This document shows, piece by piece, positions 48,392-56,618 of a stretch of 64,000 nt of DNA. The notes below the pieces were generated by a model. The model searched no databases. It had not been told where the DNA came from and saw nothing but the letters and a program-made list of their open reading frames with translations. The stretch's first letter is position 1. Each line of letters starts with the position of its first letter. The DNA is from Streptomyces showdoensis (GTDB lineage: Bacteria; Actinomycetota; Actinomycetes; Streptomycetales; Streptomycetaceae), in NCBI RefSeq assembly GCF_039535475.1, contig NZ_BAAAXG010000026.1, positions 992,001 through 1,056,000 on the forward strand, given 5' to 3'. Both the position numbers and the translations under genes were made by a program.

Positions 48392-48427
48392 CCCTCCCGG
48401 CCCTCCCGGCCCTCCCGGCCCTCCCGA
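48392..48427. repeat. 9-base tandem repeat CCCTCCCGG
   Basis: Three exact copies and one imperfect copy in a row, inside the 223-base gap between the eCIS-cargo-like gene and the AraC-GyrI gene. A very asymmetric C-rich strand; possible slippage site. Confidence 0.85.
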
Positions 48428-48507
48428 CCTTTCCGGGCACGGTTCGTCGGGTCCTGGGAGGGTGGTGATTCCTACGGTGGAGGCATCAGAGGGAAGGACA
48501 CCCACCC

Positions 48508-49377
48508 GTGCTGGACGACCTGAACCGGGCTCTCGAATACGTCGAGGCGCACCTCGACCGCGAGCTCGACGTCGCCGAGGCGGCCCGGATCGCGATGACC
48601 TCGGAGTACCACTTCCGGCGCCTGTTCTCGGCGCTCGCCGGGATGCCGCTCTCCGTGTACGTGCGGCGCCGGCGGATGACGCTGGCCGGGGCCGAGGTGA
48701 TCGGCGGGGAGCGCACGCTGCTCGACGTGGCGGTGCGCTACGGCTACGGCTCCGGGGAGGCGTTCGCGCGGGCGTTCCGCGCGGTGCACGGGGTGGGGCC
48801 CGGGGAGGCGCGGCGCACCGGCGCGGTGCTCACGGCGCAGCCGCGGATGTCCTTCCGGGTCGTCATCGAAGGGAGCAGCACCATGCGGTACCGCATCGTC
48901 GAGAAGGAAGCGTTCCGGTTCCTCGGCAGGAAGGCGCGGATCCCCCTGGTCCACGAGGGGGTGAACCCGGCCGGGGCGGCGCTCGTGGCGAGCCTGGACG
49001 AGCGGGCGATCGGCGCGATGAAGGGGGTGGCCGACGGGGAGCCGGCGGGCGTGCTGTCGGCGGCGGTCCACCTGTCCGACAGCCGCGAGGAGGGCACCGA
49101 GCTGGACTACTGGATCGGTGTGGTGGCGGGCCCGGGGGCGGCCGCCGAGGGGCTCGAAGCCCTCGACGTGCCGGCGGGGACCTGGGCGGTCTTCGACGAC
49201 CACGGGCCCTACCCGAGCGCACTCCAGGAGCTGTGGCGGGCCGTGTTCACCCAGTGGTTCCCCTCCAACCCGTACGCGAGCCGCCCGGGCCCGGAACTGC
49301 TGCGGACCGTGCCGGTGGAGATCGGCACGGACACGGACTCCCAGCTGTGGGTGCCGGTGGAGCGGATCCGACCCTGA
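48508..49377 (+). CDS. AraC-family regulator with GyrI-like effector domain
   Basis: A 289-residue regulator of the Rob/SoxS-GyrI kind. The HTH comes first (AARIAMTSEYHFRRLFSAL, about 25-43, and VAVRYGYGSGEAFARAFRAVHG). The GyrI-like small-molecule domain starts near RYRIVEKEAFRFLGRKARI (about 130) and ends VGTDTDSQLWVPV-like. GGAAGGA stands nine bases before the GTG. It probably responds to a drug or hydrophobic ligand. No obvious target gene is adjacent; the next genes are a toxin-antitoxin pair. Confidence 0.9.
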   Translation: MLDDLNRALEYVEAHLDRELDVAEAARIAMTSEYHFRRLFSALAGMPLSVYVRRRRMTLAGAEVIGGERTLLDVAVRYGYGSGEAFARAFRAVHGVGPGEARRTGAVLTAQPRMSFRVVIEGSSTMRYRIVEKEAFRFLGRKARIPLVHEGVNPAGAALVASLDERAIGAMKGVADGEPAGVLSAAVHLSDSREEGTELDYWIGVVAGPGAAAEGLEALDVPAGTWAVFDDHGPYPSALQELWRAVFTQWFPSNPYASRPGPELLRTVPVEIGTDTDSQLWVPVERIRP

Positions 49378-49378
49378 A

Positions 49379-49399
49379 TTGCCACTCGCTTTGCCACTC
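49379..49399 (+). promoter_or_regulatory. direct repeats before antitoxin gene
   Basis: TTGCCACTC occurs twice, starts 12 bases apart, ending 7 bases before the antitoxin ATG. Likely binding sites for the ribbon-helix-helix antitoxin. No Shine-Dalgarno is visible, so the mRNA may be leaderless or nearly so. Confidence 0.5.
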
Positions 49400-49406
49400 T
49401 CGCTCC

Positions 49407-49703
49407 ATGGAGTCTCAGGCGGAGTACGGGCCGGATGAGGGCCCCGCCCAGAAGGTCAGCGTTTCCATGCCGGCAGGTCGCGTCGCGGCGGTGAAGGCGC
49501 GCGTGGGCGCGCGCGGCTTCTCCGCCTACGTCAGCGCGGCGGTCGAACGGCAGATACAACGGGACCTGCTGGAGGAGTCGCTCCGGGCCAAGGAGGCCGA
49601 GATCGGCCCTCCCACCCAGGAGATCCAGGACTGGGCCGCGGCGATCTTCCGCGAAGCCGAGGAGCAGGCCGCCCGGCTGGAGCCCGGGGAGGAGAAGCGG
49701 TGA
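49407..49703 (+). CDS. ribbon-helix-helix antitoxin
   Basis: A 98-residue VapB-like antitoxin. The DNA-binding beta strand and helices are in AQKVSVSMPAGRVAAVKARV and GFSAYVSAAVERQIQRD; the acidic C-terminal tail (EIQDWAAAIFREAEEQAARLE) would wrap the toxin. The ATG is placed just after two direct repeats that probably serve as its operator. Its stop overlaps the GTG of the PIN-domain gene by 4 bases, the usual antitoxin-first order. Confidence 0.85.
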   Translation: MESQAEYGPDEGPAQKVSVSMPAGRVAAVKARVGARGFSAYVSAAVERQIQRDLLEESLRAKEAEIGPPTQEIQDWAAAIFREAEEQAARLEPGEEKR

Positions 49704-50116
49704 CACGCACGCGAAGCCAGTTGGCCCACGGCGTTCTCCTGCTGGACTCCCGGGGGCTGGGCAAGTACCTCTCGAACGACCCCAAGGTGGTCGGCCTGGT
49801 GCGGACCGCCCAGTCGAAGGACACACTCGTCGCCCTCAGCAACCTGACCCTGCTCGAGGCCTGGAACCCGCGGACGCGCATGGACCGATTCCGATGGGAG
49901 GTCTCCCGCCTGGAGGTCGTCCCCGTCACCGACGAGATCTCGTGGCGGGCGCTCGATCTCCTGCGCAACGCGCATCTGCACGGCCACAAGTACGCGATCG
50001 ACTCCGTCGTCGCCGCCACCGCCCTCGGCTACCCCGGCCCGAGGATCGTCGTGACCTCGGACGTCGACGACATGGTCAAGCTCTGCGGACAGCGGGTCAC
50101 GACCGTCGGGGTGTGA
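49700..50116 (+). CDS. PIN-domain toxin (VapC-like RNase)
   Basis: A 138-residue PIN-domain ribonuclease. Metal ligands are visible at Asp16 (LLLDSRGL), Glu53 (LLEAWN), Asp101 (YAIDSVVAA) and the acidic cluster Asp121-Asp124 (TSDVDD). All four positions are intact, so the toxin should be active. It is coupled to the upstream RHH antitoxin. The 3' end overlaps the convergent DUF35 gene by 20 bases. Confidence 0.87.
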   Translation: MTRTRSQLAHGVLLLDSRGLGKYLSNDPKVVGLVRTAQSKDTLVALSNLTLLEAWNPRTRMDRFRWEVSRLEVVPVTDEISWRALDLLRNAHLHGHKYAIDSVVAATALGYPGPRIVVTSDVDDMVKLCGQRVTTVGV

Positions 50117-50495
50117 ACACCGGCACCCGGACGTCGCCCTCCGGGCGGAAGGCGACGTCCAGGTCCATGCCGATGCGCAGGTCCGCCTCCGGGCAGTCGA
50201 CCACCTCGGTCATCATCCGGGGGCCCTCGGCGAGGTCGACGACCGCCGCCACGTACGGCACGCGCTCGCCGAAGGGCGGGAGGTCGTTGCGGTGGACGAC
50301 GGACCAGGTGTAGAGGGTGGCGCGGCCGCTCGCCGGGCGCCAGGCGACGGACTCGCCCCAGCAGTACGGGCAGAACTCGCGCGGGTAGTGGTGGGCGCGG
50401 TCGCAGCCGGCGCAGTGGCGGAGCAGCAGGCGGCCTTCGGCGGCGGCGTCCCAGTAGGTGCGGGTGAAGGCGTCGACATCCGGGGTGGCCGTCAT
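50097..50495 (-). CDS. DUF35 OB-fold protein with zinc ribbon
   Basis: A 132-residue acyl-CoA-associated OB-fold protein of the DUF35/ChsH2 type. The rubredoxin-like zinc ribbon is CAGC...CPYC (about 28-45), followed by the OB fold (ATLYTWSVVHRND, then VVDLAEGPRMMTEVV). In other actinobacteria such proteins partner thiolase-like or MaoC-like enzymes in steroid and acyl-CoA degradation. No such partner is adjacent, but CoA enzymes lie 2.5 kb away. Its ATG shares one base with the DoxX stop, so both form one transcript behind a CTGAC-N4-CGTCAG operator. Confidence 0.85.
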   Translation of the reverse strand: MTATPDVDAFTRTYWDAAAEGRLLLRHCAGCDRAHHYPREFCPYCWGESVAWRPASGRATLYTWSVVHRNDLPPFGERVPYVAAVVDLAEGPRMMTEVVDCPEADLRIGMDLDVAFRPEGDVRVPVFTPRRS

Positions 50496-50944
50496 CAGAA
50501 GAGTCCGATCGCGTGGTCGAGGGACCAGGTCTGCCAGGACACGGCGAAGAGGGCGACCAGGGAGATCAGCGCCATCATCGCGTTCTGCCCCTGCTCGGCC
50601 CAGTCGTGGATCATCAGGGTGAGGTACAGGAGGTTGAGGAGCAGCCCCCCGACCAGGGCGACGGGGGTGAGCAGGCCGGAGATCAGGCCGAGGCCGAGGG
50701 CGAGTTCGGCGTAGACGACGACGTACGCCATGAGCCTGGGGCGCGGGGCGACGACGGCGTCGAAGCCCTTCTTCACCGGCGGCCACTTGTGCCTGCCCGC
50801 CACGTCCGCGGCCCAGGCGATGCCCGTGCCCCGCTCGAACCAGCCCTTCTTGTCCTTGTGCCGCCAGCTCTCCAGCCACCACAGGCCGAGGCCGATACGG
50901 AGGACGGCGAGCCATTCGGCGCCCGTGAGCCAGATCGTCCGCAT
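50495..50944 (-). CDS. DoxX-family membrane protein
   Basis: A 149-residue protein with about four hydrophobic helices: LAVLRIGLGLWWLESW at the start, YVVVYAELALGLGLISGLL, VALVGGLLLNLLYLTLMI and MALISLVALFAVSW. DoxX relatives include the quinone-reducing membrane subunit of thiosulfate dehydrogenases and mycobacterial redox complexes, so a quinone- or redox-linked role is possible. It is first in a two-gene operon with the DUF35 protein, and its promoter carries one of the four shared palindromes. Confidence 0.85.
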   Translation of the reverse strand: MRTIWLTGAEWLAVLRIGLGLWWLESWRHKDKKGWFERGTGIAWAADVAGRHKWPPVKKGFDAVVAPRPRLMAYVVVYAELALGLGLISGLLTPVALVGGLLLNLLYLTLMIHDWAEQGQNAMMALISLVALFAVSWQTWSLDHAIGLF

Positions 50945-50973
50945 GTGCCCCGCCGCCCTTCGGGTGATGAAAT

Positions 50974-50988
50974 CTGACAGGCCGTCAG
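50974..50988. promoter_or_regulatory. shared palindrome, site 1 (CTGAC-N4-CGTCAG)
   Basis: CTGACAGGCCGTCAG, 30 bases before the DoxX start and 114 before the divergent FAD enzyme. One of four such sites in the window, all in promoters of this catabolic island. Confidence 0.75.
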
Positions 50989-51101
50989 TTCAGCGGATGG
51001 CGCCGGTTCTCCGCAAGACCTCTGCACGCGTGATCGATTCGCAACCGAACCCCCTCTTGACCGAGACCCATCGCGTGTACGCGTCATTACGCTCAGCGGT
51101 C

Positions 51102-52340
51102 ATGACCACCCCCCAGACCCACCCCGTCTACGTCATCGGCGGCGGCCCCGGCGGACTCGCCGTCGCCGCCACCCTGCGCGAGCAGGGCGTGCGGGCCGTC
51201 GTCCTGGAGAAGTCGGACGCCGTCGGCGCCTCCTGGCGCCGCCACTACGACCGGCTGCGGCTGCACACCACCCGCCGCCTCTCCGCGCTCCCCGGACTGA
51301 AGATCCCCCGCTCCTTCGGACGCTGGGTCGCCCGCGCGGACGTGGTGCGCTACCTGGAGAAGTACGCCGAGGTCCACGACCTGGAGATCGTGACGGGGGT
51401 CGAGGTCACCCGGATCGAGCGGGAGGAGGCCCGGGCGCGCGCGGGCGGGGACGGGGACCCGGGCGCGGGCGGCCGCAAGCGGTCGCGCAAGCGCCCGGAC
51501 GCCGACGCCGACGGGCACTGGGTGCTGCACGCGACCGGCGGGCGCCGGCTCGTCGGCAGCGCCGTGGTCGTCGCCACCGGCTACAACCACACGCCCCGGG
51601 TGCCCGACTGGCCCGGCCTGGACGCCTACGCCGGCACCCCCGGCCGCGAGTTCGTCCACGCGAGCGCCTACCGCGACCCCCGGCCGTACGAGGGCCGGGA
51701 CGTCCTCGTCGTCGGCGTCGGCAACACCGGCGCCGAGATAGCCGCGGACCTCGCGGAGGGCGGCGCCGCCCGGGTGCGGCTGGCCGTGCGCACCGCCCCG
51801 TACATCGTCCGCCGCTCCACGGCCGGCTGGCCCAGCCAGCGCACCGGCATCCTCGTGCGGCGGCTCCCGGCGGGCCTGGTGGACCGGGCCACGGGGCTGC
51901 TCGGCCGGTTCATCACGGCCGACCTCTCGGCGTACGGGCTGCCCCGCCCCGAGGGAGGCCTCTACTCCCGGGTGCGCCAGGGCGCGATCCCGGTGCAGGA
52001 CGTGGGCCTGGTCGCGGCCGTGCGGGCCGGGAAGGTGGAGCCGGTGGCCGCCGTGACCTCCTTCGACGGCGACGGGGTCGTCCTCGCCGACGGCTCCCGG
52101 ATCACTCCCGACGCGGTGGTCGCCGCCACCGGCTACGAGCGCGCCCTCGAGCCCCTGCTCGGCCACCTCGGGGTGCTCGACGAGCGCGGCCGTCCGGTGG
52201 CGCGGGGGGCGCGGTGCCCGGACGGGGTGCCGGGGCTCTACTTCACGGGGTTCACGAATCCGATCAGCGGGATGTTCCGGGAGATGGCGCTCGACGCGGA
52301 GCGGATCGCCCGGCGGATCGCCCGGCAGCGGGCCCGGTAG
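51102..52340 (+). CDS. FAD/NADPH flavin-containing monooxygenase-like protein
   Basis: A 412-residue flavoprotein. The FAD motif GGGPGG is at residues 13-18 (VYVIGGGPGGLAVAATLRE), the FMO-type linker FVHASAYRDP is near 190, and the NADPH motif GVGNTG is near 208. An ATG-type domain motif VVATGYN follows the first half, and DAVVAATGYE the second. An Arg/Lys/Gly/Asp-rich insertion (about 110-140) interrupts the first domain and differs from most relatives. Likely an N- or S-oxygenase or Baeyer-Villiger-type enzyme. It shares a divergent promoter region with the DoxX operon. Confidence 0.85.
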   Translation: MTTPQTHPVYVIGGGPGGLAVAATLREQGVRAVVLEKSDAVGASWRRHYDRLRLHTTRRLSALPGLKIPRSFGRWVARADVVRYLEKYAEVHDLEIVTGVEVTRIEREEARARAGGDGDPGAGGRKRSRKRPDADADGHWVLHATGGRRLVGSAVVVATGYNHTPRVPDWPGLDAYAGTPGREFVHASAYRDPRPYEGRDVLVVGVGNTGAEIAADLAEGGAARVRLAVRTAPYIVRRSTAGWPSQRTGILVRRLPAGLVDRATGLLGRFITADLSAYGLPRPEGGLYSRVRQGAIPVQDVGLVAAVRAGKVEPVAAVTSFDGDGVVLADGSRITPDAVVAATGYERALEPLLGHLGVLDERGRPVARGARCPDGVPGLYFTGFTNPISGMFREMALDAERIARRIARQRAR

Positions 52341-52508
52341 CGGGCCCGCCCTCGATCCCGGTAGCAGGCGCGGCGGCGCGGCGGGGCGCCAGGGGACGGA
52401 CTCGGCGGGCTCCGCGGTGCGGGAGGCGCCCCCGCGAGAGGCGCCCGACGGCACCTCCCGCACCGCGAAGATCCCCCTTCCCCACGACAGTTCGCTGCAC
52501 GGCCATTC

Positions 52509-52547
52509 CTGACTTACCGTCAGTTCTGTAATCTGACTGTGCGTCAG
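52509..52547. promoter_or_regulatory. shared palindrome, tandem sites 2 and 3 around a -10 box
   Basis: CTGACTTACCGTCAG (52509-52523) and CTGACTGTGCGTCAG (52533-52547), centres 24 bases apart. Between them is TGTAAT (52527-52532), a good -10 element. A repressor on both sites would enclose the promoter. The acyl-CoA ligase ATG is 61 bases further on. Confidence 0.8.
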
Positions 52548-52608
52548 AGAAGGGAACGGCCGGAAACAGCACACGCGGACGAGCGGACGGACGGGCGGAG
52601 CTACCACG

Positions 52609-54843
52609 ATGCTTGGATCGACTCACGGCACCTTCACCACAGACCTCCGCGCTCGCGTCGTCGCCTGCGGCGAGCAGCCCACCCGGGTCGCCGTGCACGG
52701 CGTCACCGCCGTCGAGGGCGATACGGACGTCAGCGGGCGCCCGCTGCACGCGTCCGTGCCCGAGCTCGACCGGTTCTTCCGGCCCGAGGTGGTGGCCGTC
52801 GTCGGCGCCTCCGACGCCGAGGGCCGGCCCAACACCGGGATCACCCGCCAGCTCCTCGACTGGGCCGGGCGGGTCGGGGCACGGGTGGTGCCGGTGCACC
52901 CGACCCGCACCTCGGTCTTCGGCATCGACTGCGTCGCGTCCGTCGGCGAACTCGGCGCGCTCGGCGTGAACGTCGACCTCGCCGTGCTCCTGGTGGCCGA
53001 CCCGCTGCCCGTGATCGAGCAACTGGCCGAGGCCAAGGTGCGGTTCGCCGTCGCCTTCGCGTCCGGCTTCGCCGAGACCGGCGAGGAGGGTGCCGCCGCG
53101 CAGGAGCGCCTGGCGGCCGCGGTGGGCCGCTCGGGGCTGCGGCTGCTCGGCCCCAACACCAACCTCAACGCCTTCGAGCGCTTCCGCGAGGACCTCGACG
53201 GACCCGCCGTCGCCCTCATCACCCAGTCCGGGCACCAGGGCCGGCCCGTCTTCACCATGCAGGAGCTGGGTGTCCGGCTCTCGCACTGGGCGCCCACCGG
53301 CAACGAGGCCGACCTGGAGACCGCCGACTTCCTCTCGTACTTCGCGCACCGGCCCGAGGTCGGCGCCATCGCCTGTTACGTGGAGGGGCTCAAGGACGGA
53401 CGCTCCTTCCTGCTCGCCGCCGACCAGGCCGCCCGGCGCGGGGTGCCGGTCGTCGCGGTGAAGGTGGGCCGCACGGAGGCCGGGGCCCGGATGGCCGCCT
53501 CGCACACCGGCAAGCTGACCGGGGCGGACCAGGTCGTCGACGCGGCCATGCGGCAGTTCGGGGTGATCCGGGTCGACGGGCTCGACCAGCTCCAGGACAC
53601 CGCCGCGCTGCTGGCCCGGGCCCGCAAGCCGGTCGCGGACGGGGTGGTCGTCTACTCGATCTCCGGCGGCACCGGCGCGCACTTCTCGGACCTGGCCACG
53701 GCGGCGGGGCTCAAGCTGCCCACCCTCTCCCAGGCCCGGCAGGACGAGCTGCACCAGTGGATCCCCCCGTACCTGAGCGTGGCCAACCCGGTCGACAACG
53801 GCGGGCACCCGGTGGGCGACTGGCGCGGCCGGAAGATCATCGACTCGATCCTCGCCGACCCGGAGGTGGGGGTGCTGATCTGTCCGATCACCGGCCCCTT
53901 CCCCCCGATGAGCGACAAGCTGGCGCAGGACCTGGTGGACGCGGCCGAGGCGACGGACAAGCTGGTCTGCGTGGTGTGGGGCTCGCCGGTCGGCACCGAG
54001 GAGGCCTACCGCACCACGCTGCTCGGCTCCTCGCGGGTCGCCACCTTCCGCACCTTCGGCAACTGCATCGGCGCGGTGAAGGCCTACCTCGACCACCACC
54101 GCTTCACCGCCGGCTACCGCTCCCCCTTCGACGAGGCCCCGCGCACCCCGTCCCCCTCCTTCCGCAAGGCGCAGGCCCTGATGCGGCCCGGCCACCGGCT
54201 GAGCGAGCACGCGGCGAAGCAGCTGCTGCGGGCGTACGGGATCAGGGTGCCGCGCGAGCAGCTGGTCACCAGCGCGGCGGCGGCCGTGCGGGCGGCGGGC
54301 CTGGTCGGCTACCCGGTGGTCATGAAGGCCTCGGGCGCGCAGCTGGCCCACAAGACGGAGCTGGGCCTGGTGAAGGTCGGGCTGACCTCGGCGAGCCAGA
54401 TCCGCGACACGTACCGCGAACTGACCGACATCGCCCGCTACGAGGGCATCGACCTGGACGGCGTCCTGGTCTGCCAGATGGTCGGGCGCGGGGTGGAGAT
54501 GGTGGTCGGGGTGACCCACGACTCGCTCTTCGGGCCGACGGTCACGGTCGGGCTCGGCGGCGTCCTGGTGGAGGTGCTGAACGACGCGGCGGTACGGGTG
54601 CCGCCGTTCGGCGAGCGGGAGGCCCGGGACATGCTGGGCGAACTGCGCGGCCGGGCCCTGCTCGACGGGGTGCGGGGGGCGCCGCCGGCGGACGTGGACG
54701 CGCTGGTGGAGGTGGTGCTGCGGGTGCAGCGCATGGCGCTCGAACTGGACGGCGATCTGGCCGAGTTGGACATCAACCCGCTGATGGTGCTGCCGCGGGG
54801 ACAGGGCGCGGTGGCCCTGGACGCGCTCGCGGTGTGCCGGTAG
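52609..54843 (+). CDS. NDP-forming acyl-CoA ligase (fused alpha-beta)
   Basis: A 744-residue acyl-CoA synthetase of the ADP-forming superfamily, with domains fused in one chain. In order: CoA-binding Rossmann domain (VVAVVGASDAEGRPN near 60), ligase domains with the phospho-histidine candidate in AASHTGKLTGADQV near 300, SISGGTGAHFSDLA, and a C-terminal ATP-grasp domain (YPVVMKASGAQLAHKTELGLV, ending LAELDINPLMVLP). The upstream 40 residues are unlike relatives. Bacterial members include acetate- and aromatic-acid (feruloyl-type) CoA ligases. The enoyl-CoA hydratase 21 bases downstream suggests activation of an unsaturated or aromatic acid. Confidence 0.9.
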   Translation: MLGSTHGTFTTDLRARVVACGEQPTRVAVHGVTAVEGDTDVSGRPLHASVPELDRFFRPEVVAVVGASDAEGRPNTGITRQLLDWAGRVGARVVPVHPTRTSVFGIDCVASVGELGALGVNVDLAVLLVADPLPVIEQLAEAKVRFAVAFASGFAETGEEGAAAQERLAAAVGRSGLRLLGPNTNLNAFERFREDLDGPAVALITQSGHQGRPVFTMQELGVRLSHWAPTGNEADLETADFLSYFAHRPEVGAIACYVEGLKDGRSFLLAADQAARRGVPVVAVKVGRTEAGARMAASHTGKLTGADQVVDAAMRQFGVIRVDGLDQLQDTAALLARARKPVADGVVVYSISGGTGAHFSDLATAAGLKLPTLSQARQDELHQWIPPYLSVANPVDNGGHPVGDWRGRKIIDSILADPEVGVLICPITGPFPPMSDKLAQDLVDAAEATDKLVCVVWGSPVGTEEAYRTTLLGSSRVATFRTFGNCIGAVKAYLDHHRFTAGYRSPFDEAPRTPSPSFRKAQALMRPGHRLSEHAAKQLLRAYGIRVPREQLVTSAAAAVRAAGLVGYPVVMKASGAQLAHKTELGLVKVGLTSASQIRDTYRELTDIARYEGIDLDGVLVCQMVGRGVEMVVGVTHDSLFGPTVTVGLGGVLVEVLNDAAVRVPPFGEREARDMLGELRGRALLDGVRGAPPADVDALVEVVLRVQRMALELDGDLAELDINPLMVLPRGQGAVALDALAVCR

Positions 54844-54864
54844 GCGGCAGGCGAAGGGGAACCC

Positions 54865-55665
54865 ATGTCGGAGGACGTCCTGCACGCCGTCGAGAACGGC
54901 GTCGCGTGGATCACGCTCAACCGGCCCGAGGCGATGAACGCGGTCACCTGGGACCAGCGGGAGCGGATCATCGCGCTCCTCGCGGACGCCTCGGCCGACC
55001 CGGAGGTCCGGGCGGTGGTGATCACGGCGACCGGGCGCGGTTTCTGCGCGGGCGCGGACCTGCGGGGAGGCCCGCCGGCCTCCCCGGCCGACGGGGAGCG
55101 GGTGGCCGGGGACGTGGCCCGGATGATCCGCCGGGGCGCCCAGCGCTTCGTCGGGGCGGTGCTGGACTGCGAGAAGCCGGTGATCGCGGCGGTGAACGGG
55201 ACGGCGGCGGGGATCGGGGCGCACCTGGCCTTCGCGTGCGACCTGGTGCTGGCGGCGGAGCCGGCGAAGTTCGTGGAGGTGTTCGTGCGGCGCGGGATCG
55301 TGCCGGACGGGGGCGGGGCGTATCTGCTGCCGCGACTGGTGGGCCCGCAGCGGGCGAAGGAGCTGATGTTCTTCGGCGACGCGGTGCCGGCGGCGGAGGC
55401 GCGGGCGATGGGCCTGGTGAACCGGGTGGTGCCGGCGGAGGAGCTGGAGAAGACCGCCCGCGAGTGGGCGGAGCGGCTGGCCCAGGGCCCGACCCGGGCC
55501 CTGGCCCTCACCAAGCAGCTGGTGAACGCGTCCCTGGACACCGACCGGGCGTCCGCCTTCACGGCGGAGGCGAACGCCCAGGAGCTGTGCATGACGACGC
55601 GGGACGCGCAGGAGGGGGTGGCGGCGTTCGTGGAACGCCGGACCCCTACGTACGGGGGGCGCTGA
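54865..55665 (+). CDS. enoyl-CoA hydratase/isomerase family protein
   Basis: Crotonase-fold enzyme of 266 residues. The oxyanion-hole segments are GRGFCAGADLRGG near 57 and VNGTAAGIGAHLAFACDL near 110. Candidate acid/base residues are the glutamate in KFVEVFVRRG and the aspartate in VPDGGGAYLLPRLVG; this PDGG version is typical of PaaG/aromatic or branched-substrate members rather than fatty-acid hydratases. AAGGGGA lies four bases before the ATG. It follows the acyl-CoA ligase and should act on its product. Confidence 0.92.
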   Translation: MSEDVLHAVENGVAWITLNRPEAMNAVTWDQRERIIALLADASADPEVRAVVITATGRGFCAGADLRGGPPASPADGERVAGDVARMIRRGAQRFVGAVLDCEKPVIAAVNGTAAGIGAHLAFACDLVLAAEPAKFVEVFVRRGIVPDGGGAYLLPRLVGPQRAKELMFFGDAVPAAEARAMGLVNRVVPAEELEKTAREWAERLAQGPTRALALTKQLVNASLDTDRASAFTAEANAQELCMTTRDAQEGVAAFVERRTPTYGGR

Positions 55666-55681
55666 GGGGGGCTGGCGGCCC

Positions 55682-56065
55682 CTACGCCACTGCGCCCGCC
55701 ACGCCCGTACGCCCGTCCGGCACGCCCGCGACGGTGACGATCACCTGACCGCGCACGCCCTCGCCGAGCACGCCGGCGAGGGCGTCGGTCGTAGCGGCGA
55801 CGAGCCGTGCGGGGGCGTCGGGGACCTCCGGGAGGTGGTAGGCGGCCTCGCGCATGCTGAGCGTGACGAGCGGGCCGTGGGTTTCGGTCGGGACGCCGCC
55901 GAGGCCCCGGCGGTGCTGGGGGACGCCGATCAGGTCGACGCCGACGAGACGGGCGAAGCCGTCGCCGAAGACGGCGCCGACGGCGTCGGTGAGGGCGCGG
56001 ATCAGAGGGGCTTCGACGGTGCCGTCGAGGGTCTCCTCGCGGATGTGCACGGTGAAGTGGGGCAT
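55682..56065 (-). CDS. tautomerase-superfamily protein
   Basis: A 127-residue protein beginning MPHFTVHI, so Pro1 becomes the catalytic N-terminus after Met removal. It is about twice the size of a 4-oxalocrotonate tautomerase and resembles CHMI/MSAD-like members (a second half with LVTLSMREAAYHLP). Such enzymes shift double bonds in ring-cleavage products or dehalogenate acrylates. It is divergent from a MarR gene, and a clear palindrome between them suggests direct control. Confidence 0.8.
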   Translation of the reverse strand: MPHFTVHIREETLDGTVEAPLIRALTDAVGAVFGDGFARLVGVDLIGVPQHRRGLGGVPTETHGPLVTLSMREAAYHLPEVPDAPARLVAATTDALAGVLGEGVRGQVIVTVAGVPDGRTGVAGAVA

Positions 56066-56114
56066 AGCGGACCGACCTCCGTACGATGAGGGGGTTTAGC
56101 TTTGCCAGTAAAAC

Positions 56115-56132
56115 ACCTTTGTACTCAAAGGT
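56115..56132. promoter_or_regulatory. MarR-type operator
   Basis: Perfect inverted repeat ACCTTTG-TACT-CAAAGGT in unusually AT-rich DNA between the divergent tautomerase and MarR genes. It is 22 bases before the MarR start and 50 before the tautomerase start. It differs from the CTGAC-N4-CGTCAG palindrome, so two regulators operate in this island. Confidence 0.7.
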
Positions 56133-56154
56133 AAATGAGGGAGGCCGCCGCCGC

Positions 56155-56601
56155 ATGTCCGGGAACGCCGACGACACCGTCCGCGAGCTGCTGCTGCTCA
56201 TGCCCCGCCTGATCGGCCGGGCCAAGCGGATCCCCGTCCCCGAACCGCTCCGCCCCCTCGACCTGGCCCCGCGCCACCTCTCCCTCCTCGCCCTCCTGCT
56301 CTTCGACGGGGACATGTCCGTCAACGAGCTCGCCGCCCGCCTGGAGGTCGCACCGACCACGGTCAGCCTGCTCGTGGGCGACCTGAGCCGGAAGGGCGTG
56401 CTGGAGCGGCGCGAGGACGAGCGGGACCGGCGCCGCCGGATCGTCCGGATCGCCGAGGCCCACGCACCGGCCATCACTGCCTGGCTGGCCCCGGGCGCCG
56501 CCGCCTGGCGCACGGCCCTCGCCCCACTGACGGCGGAGCAGCGGCGCCTGTTCGTGGACACCCTGCTCGCCTACGAGACGGCCGTGGGCGAGGCCGACTG
56601 A
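56155..56601 (+). CDS. MarR-family regulator
   Basis: A 148-residue winged-helix regulator: LAPRHLSLLALLLFDGDMSVNELAARLEV, recognition helix TTVSLLVGDLSRKGVLERR, wing DERDRRRRIVRI. The ATG has GAGGGAGG ten bases ahead; 23 codons of upstream in-frame sequence cross the operator and are unlikely to be translated. MarR proteins often respond to phenolic acids or their CoA esters, which fits the neighbouring CoA ligase and hydratase. It presumably represses itself and the tautomerase. Confidence 0.9.
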   Translation: MSGNADDTVRELLLLMPRLIGRAKRIPVPEPLRPLDLAPRHLSLLALLLFDGDMSVNELAARLEVAPTTVSLLVGDLSRKGVLERREDERDRRRRIVRIAEAHAPAITAWLAPGAAAWRTALAPLTAEQRRLFVDTLLAYETAVGEAD

Positions 56602-56618
56602 GCCGCGGGGCTTCTCAT

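Noticed and set aside
51420..51530. Foreign insertion in the FAD monooxygenase
   Set aside because: The Arg/Gly/Asp-rich stretch keeps the frame and the local base composition, so it is better seen as a lineage-specific linker than as transferred DNA.
52264..55224. A 986-codon antisense frame opposite the acyl-CoA ligase and hydratase
   Set aside because: Low-complexity His/Arg/Gly composition typical of antisense shadows in high-GC DNA; the sense frames have clear domains.
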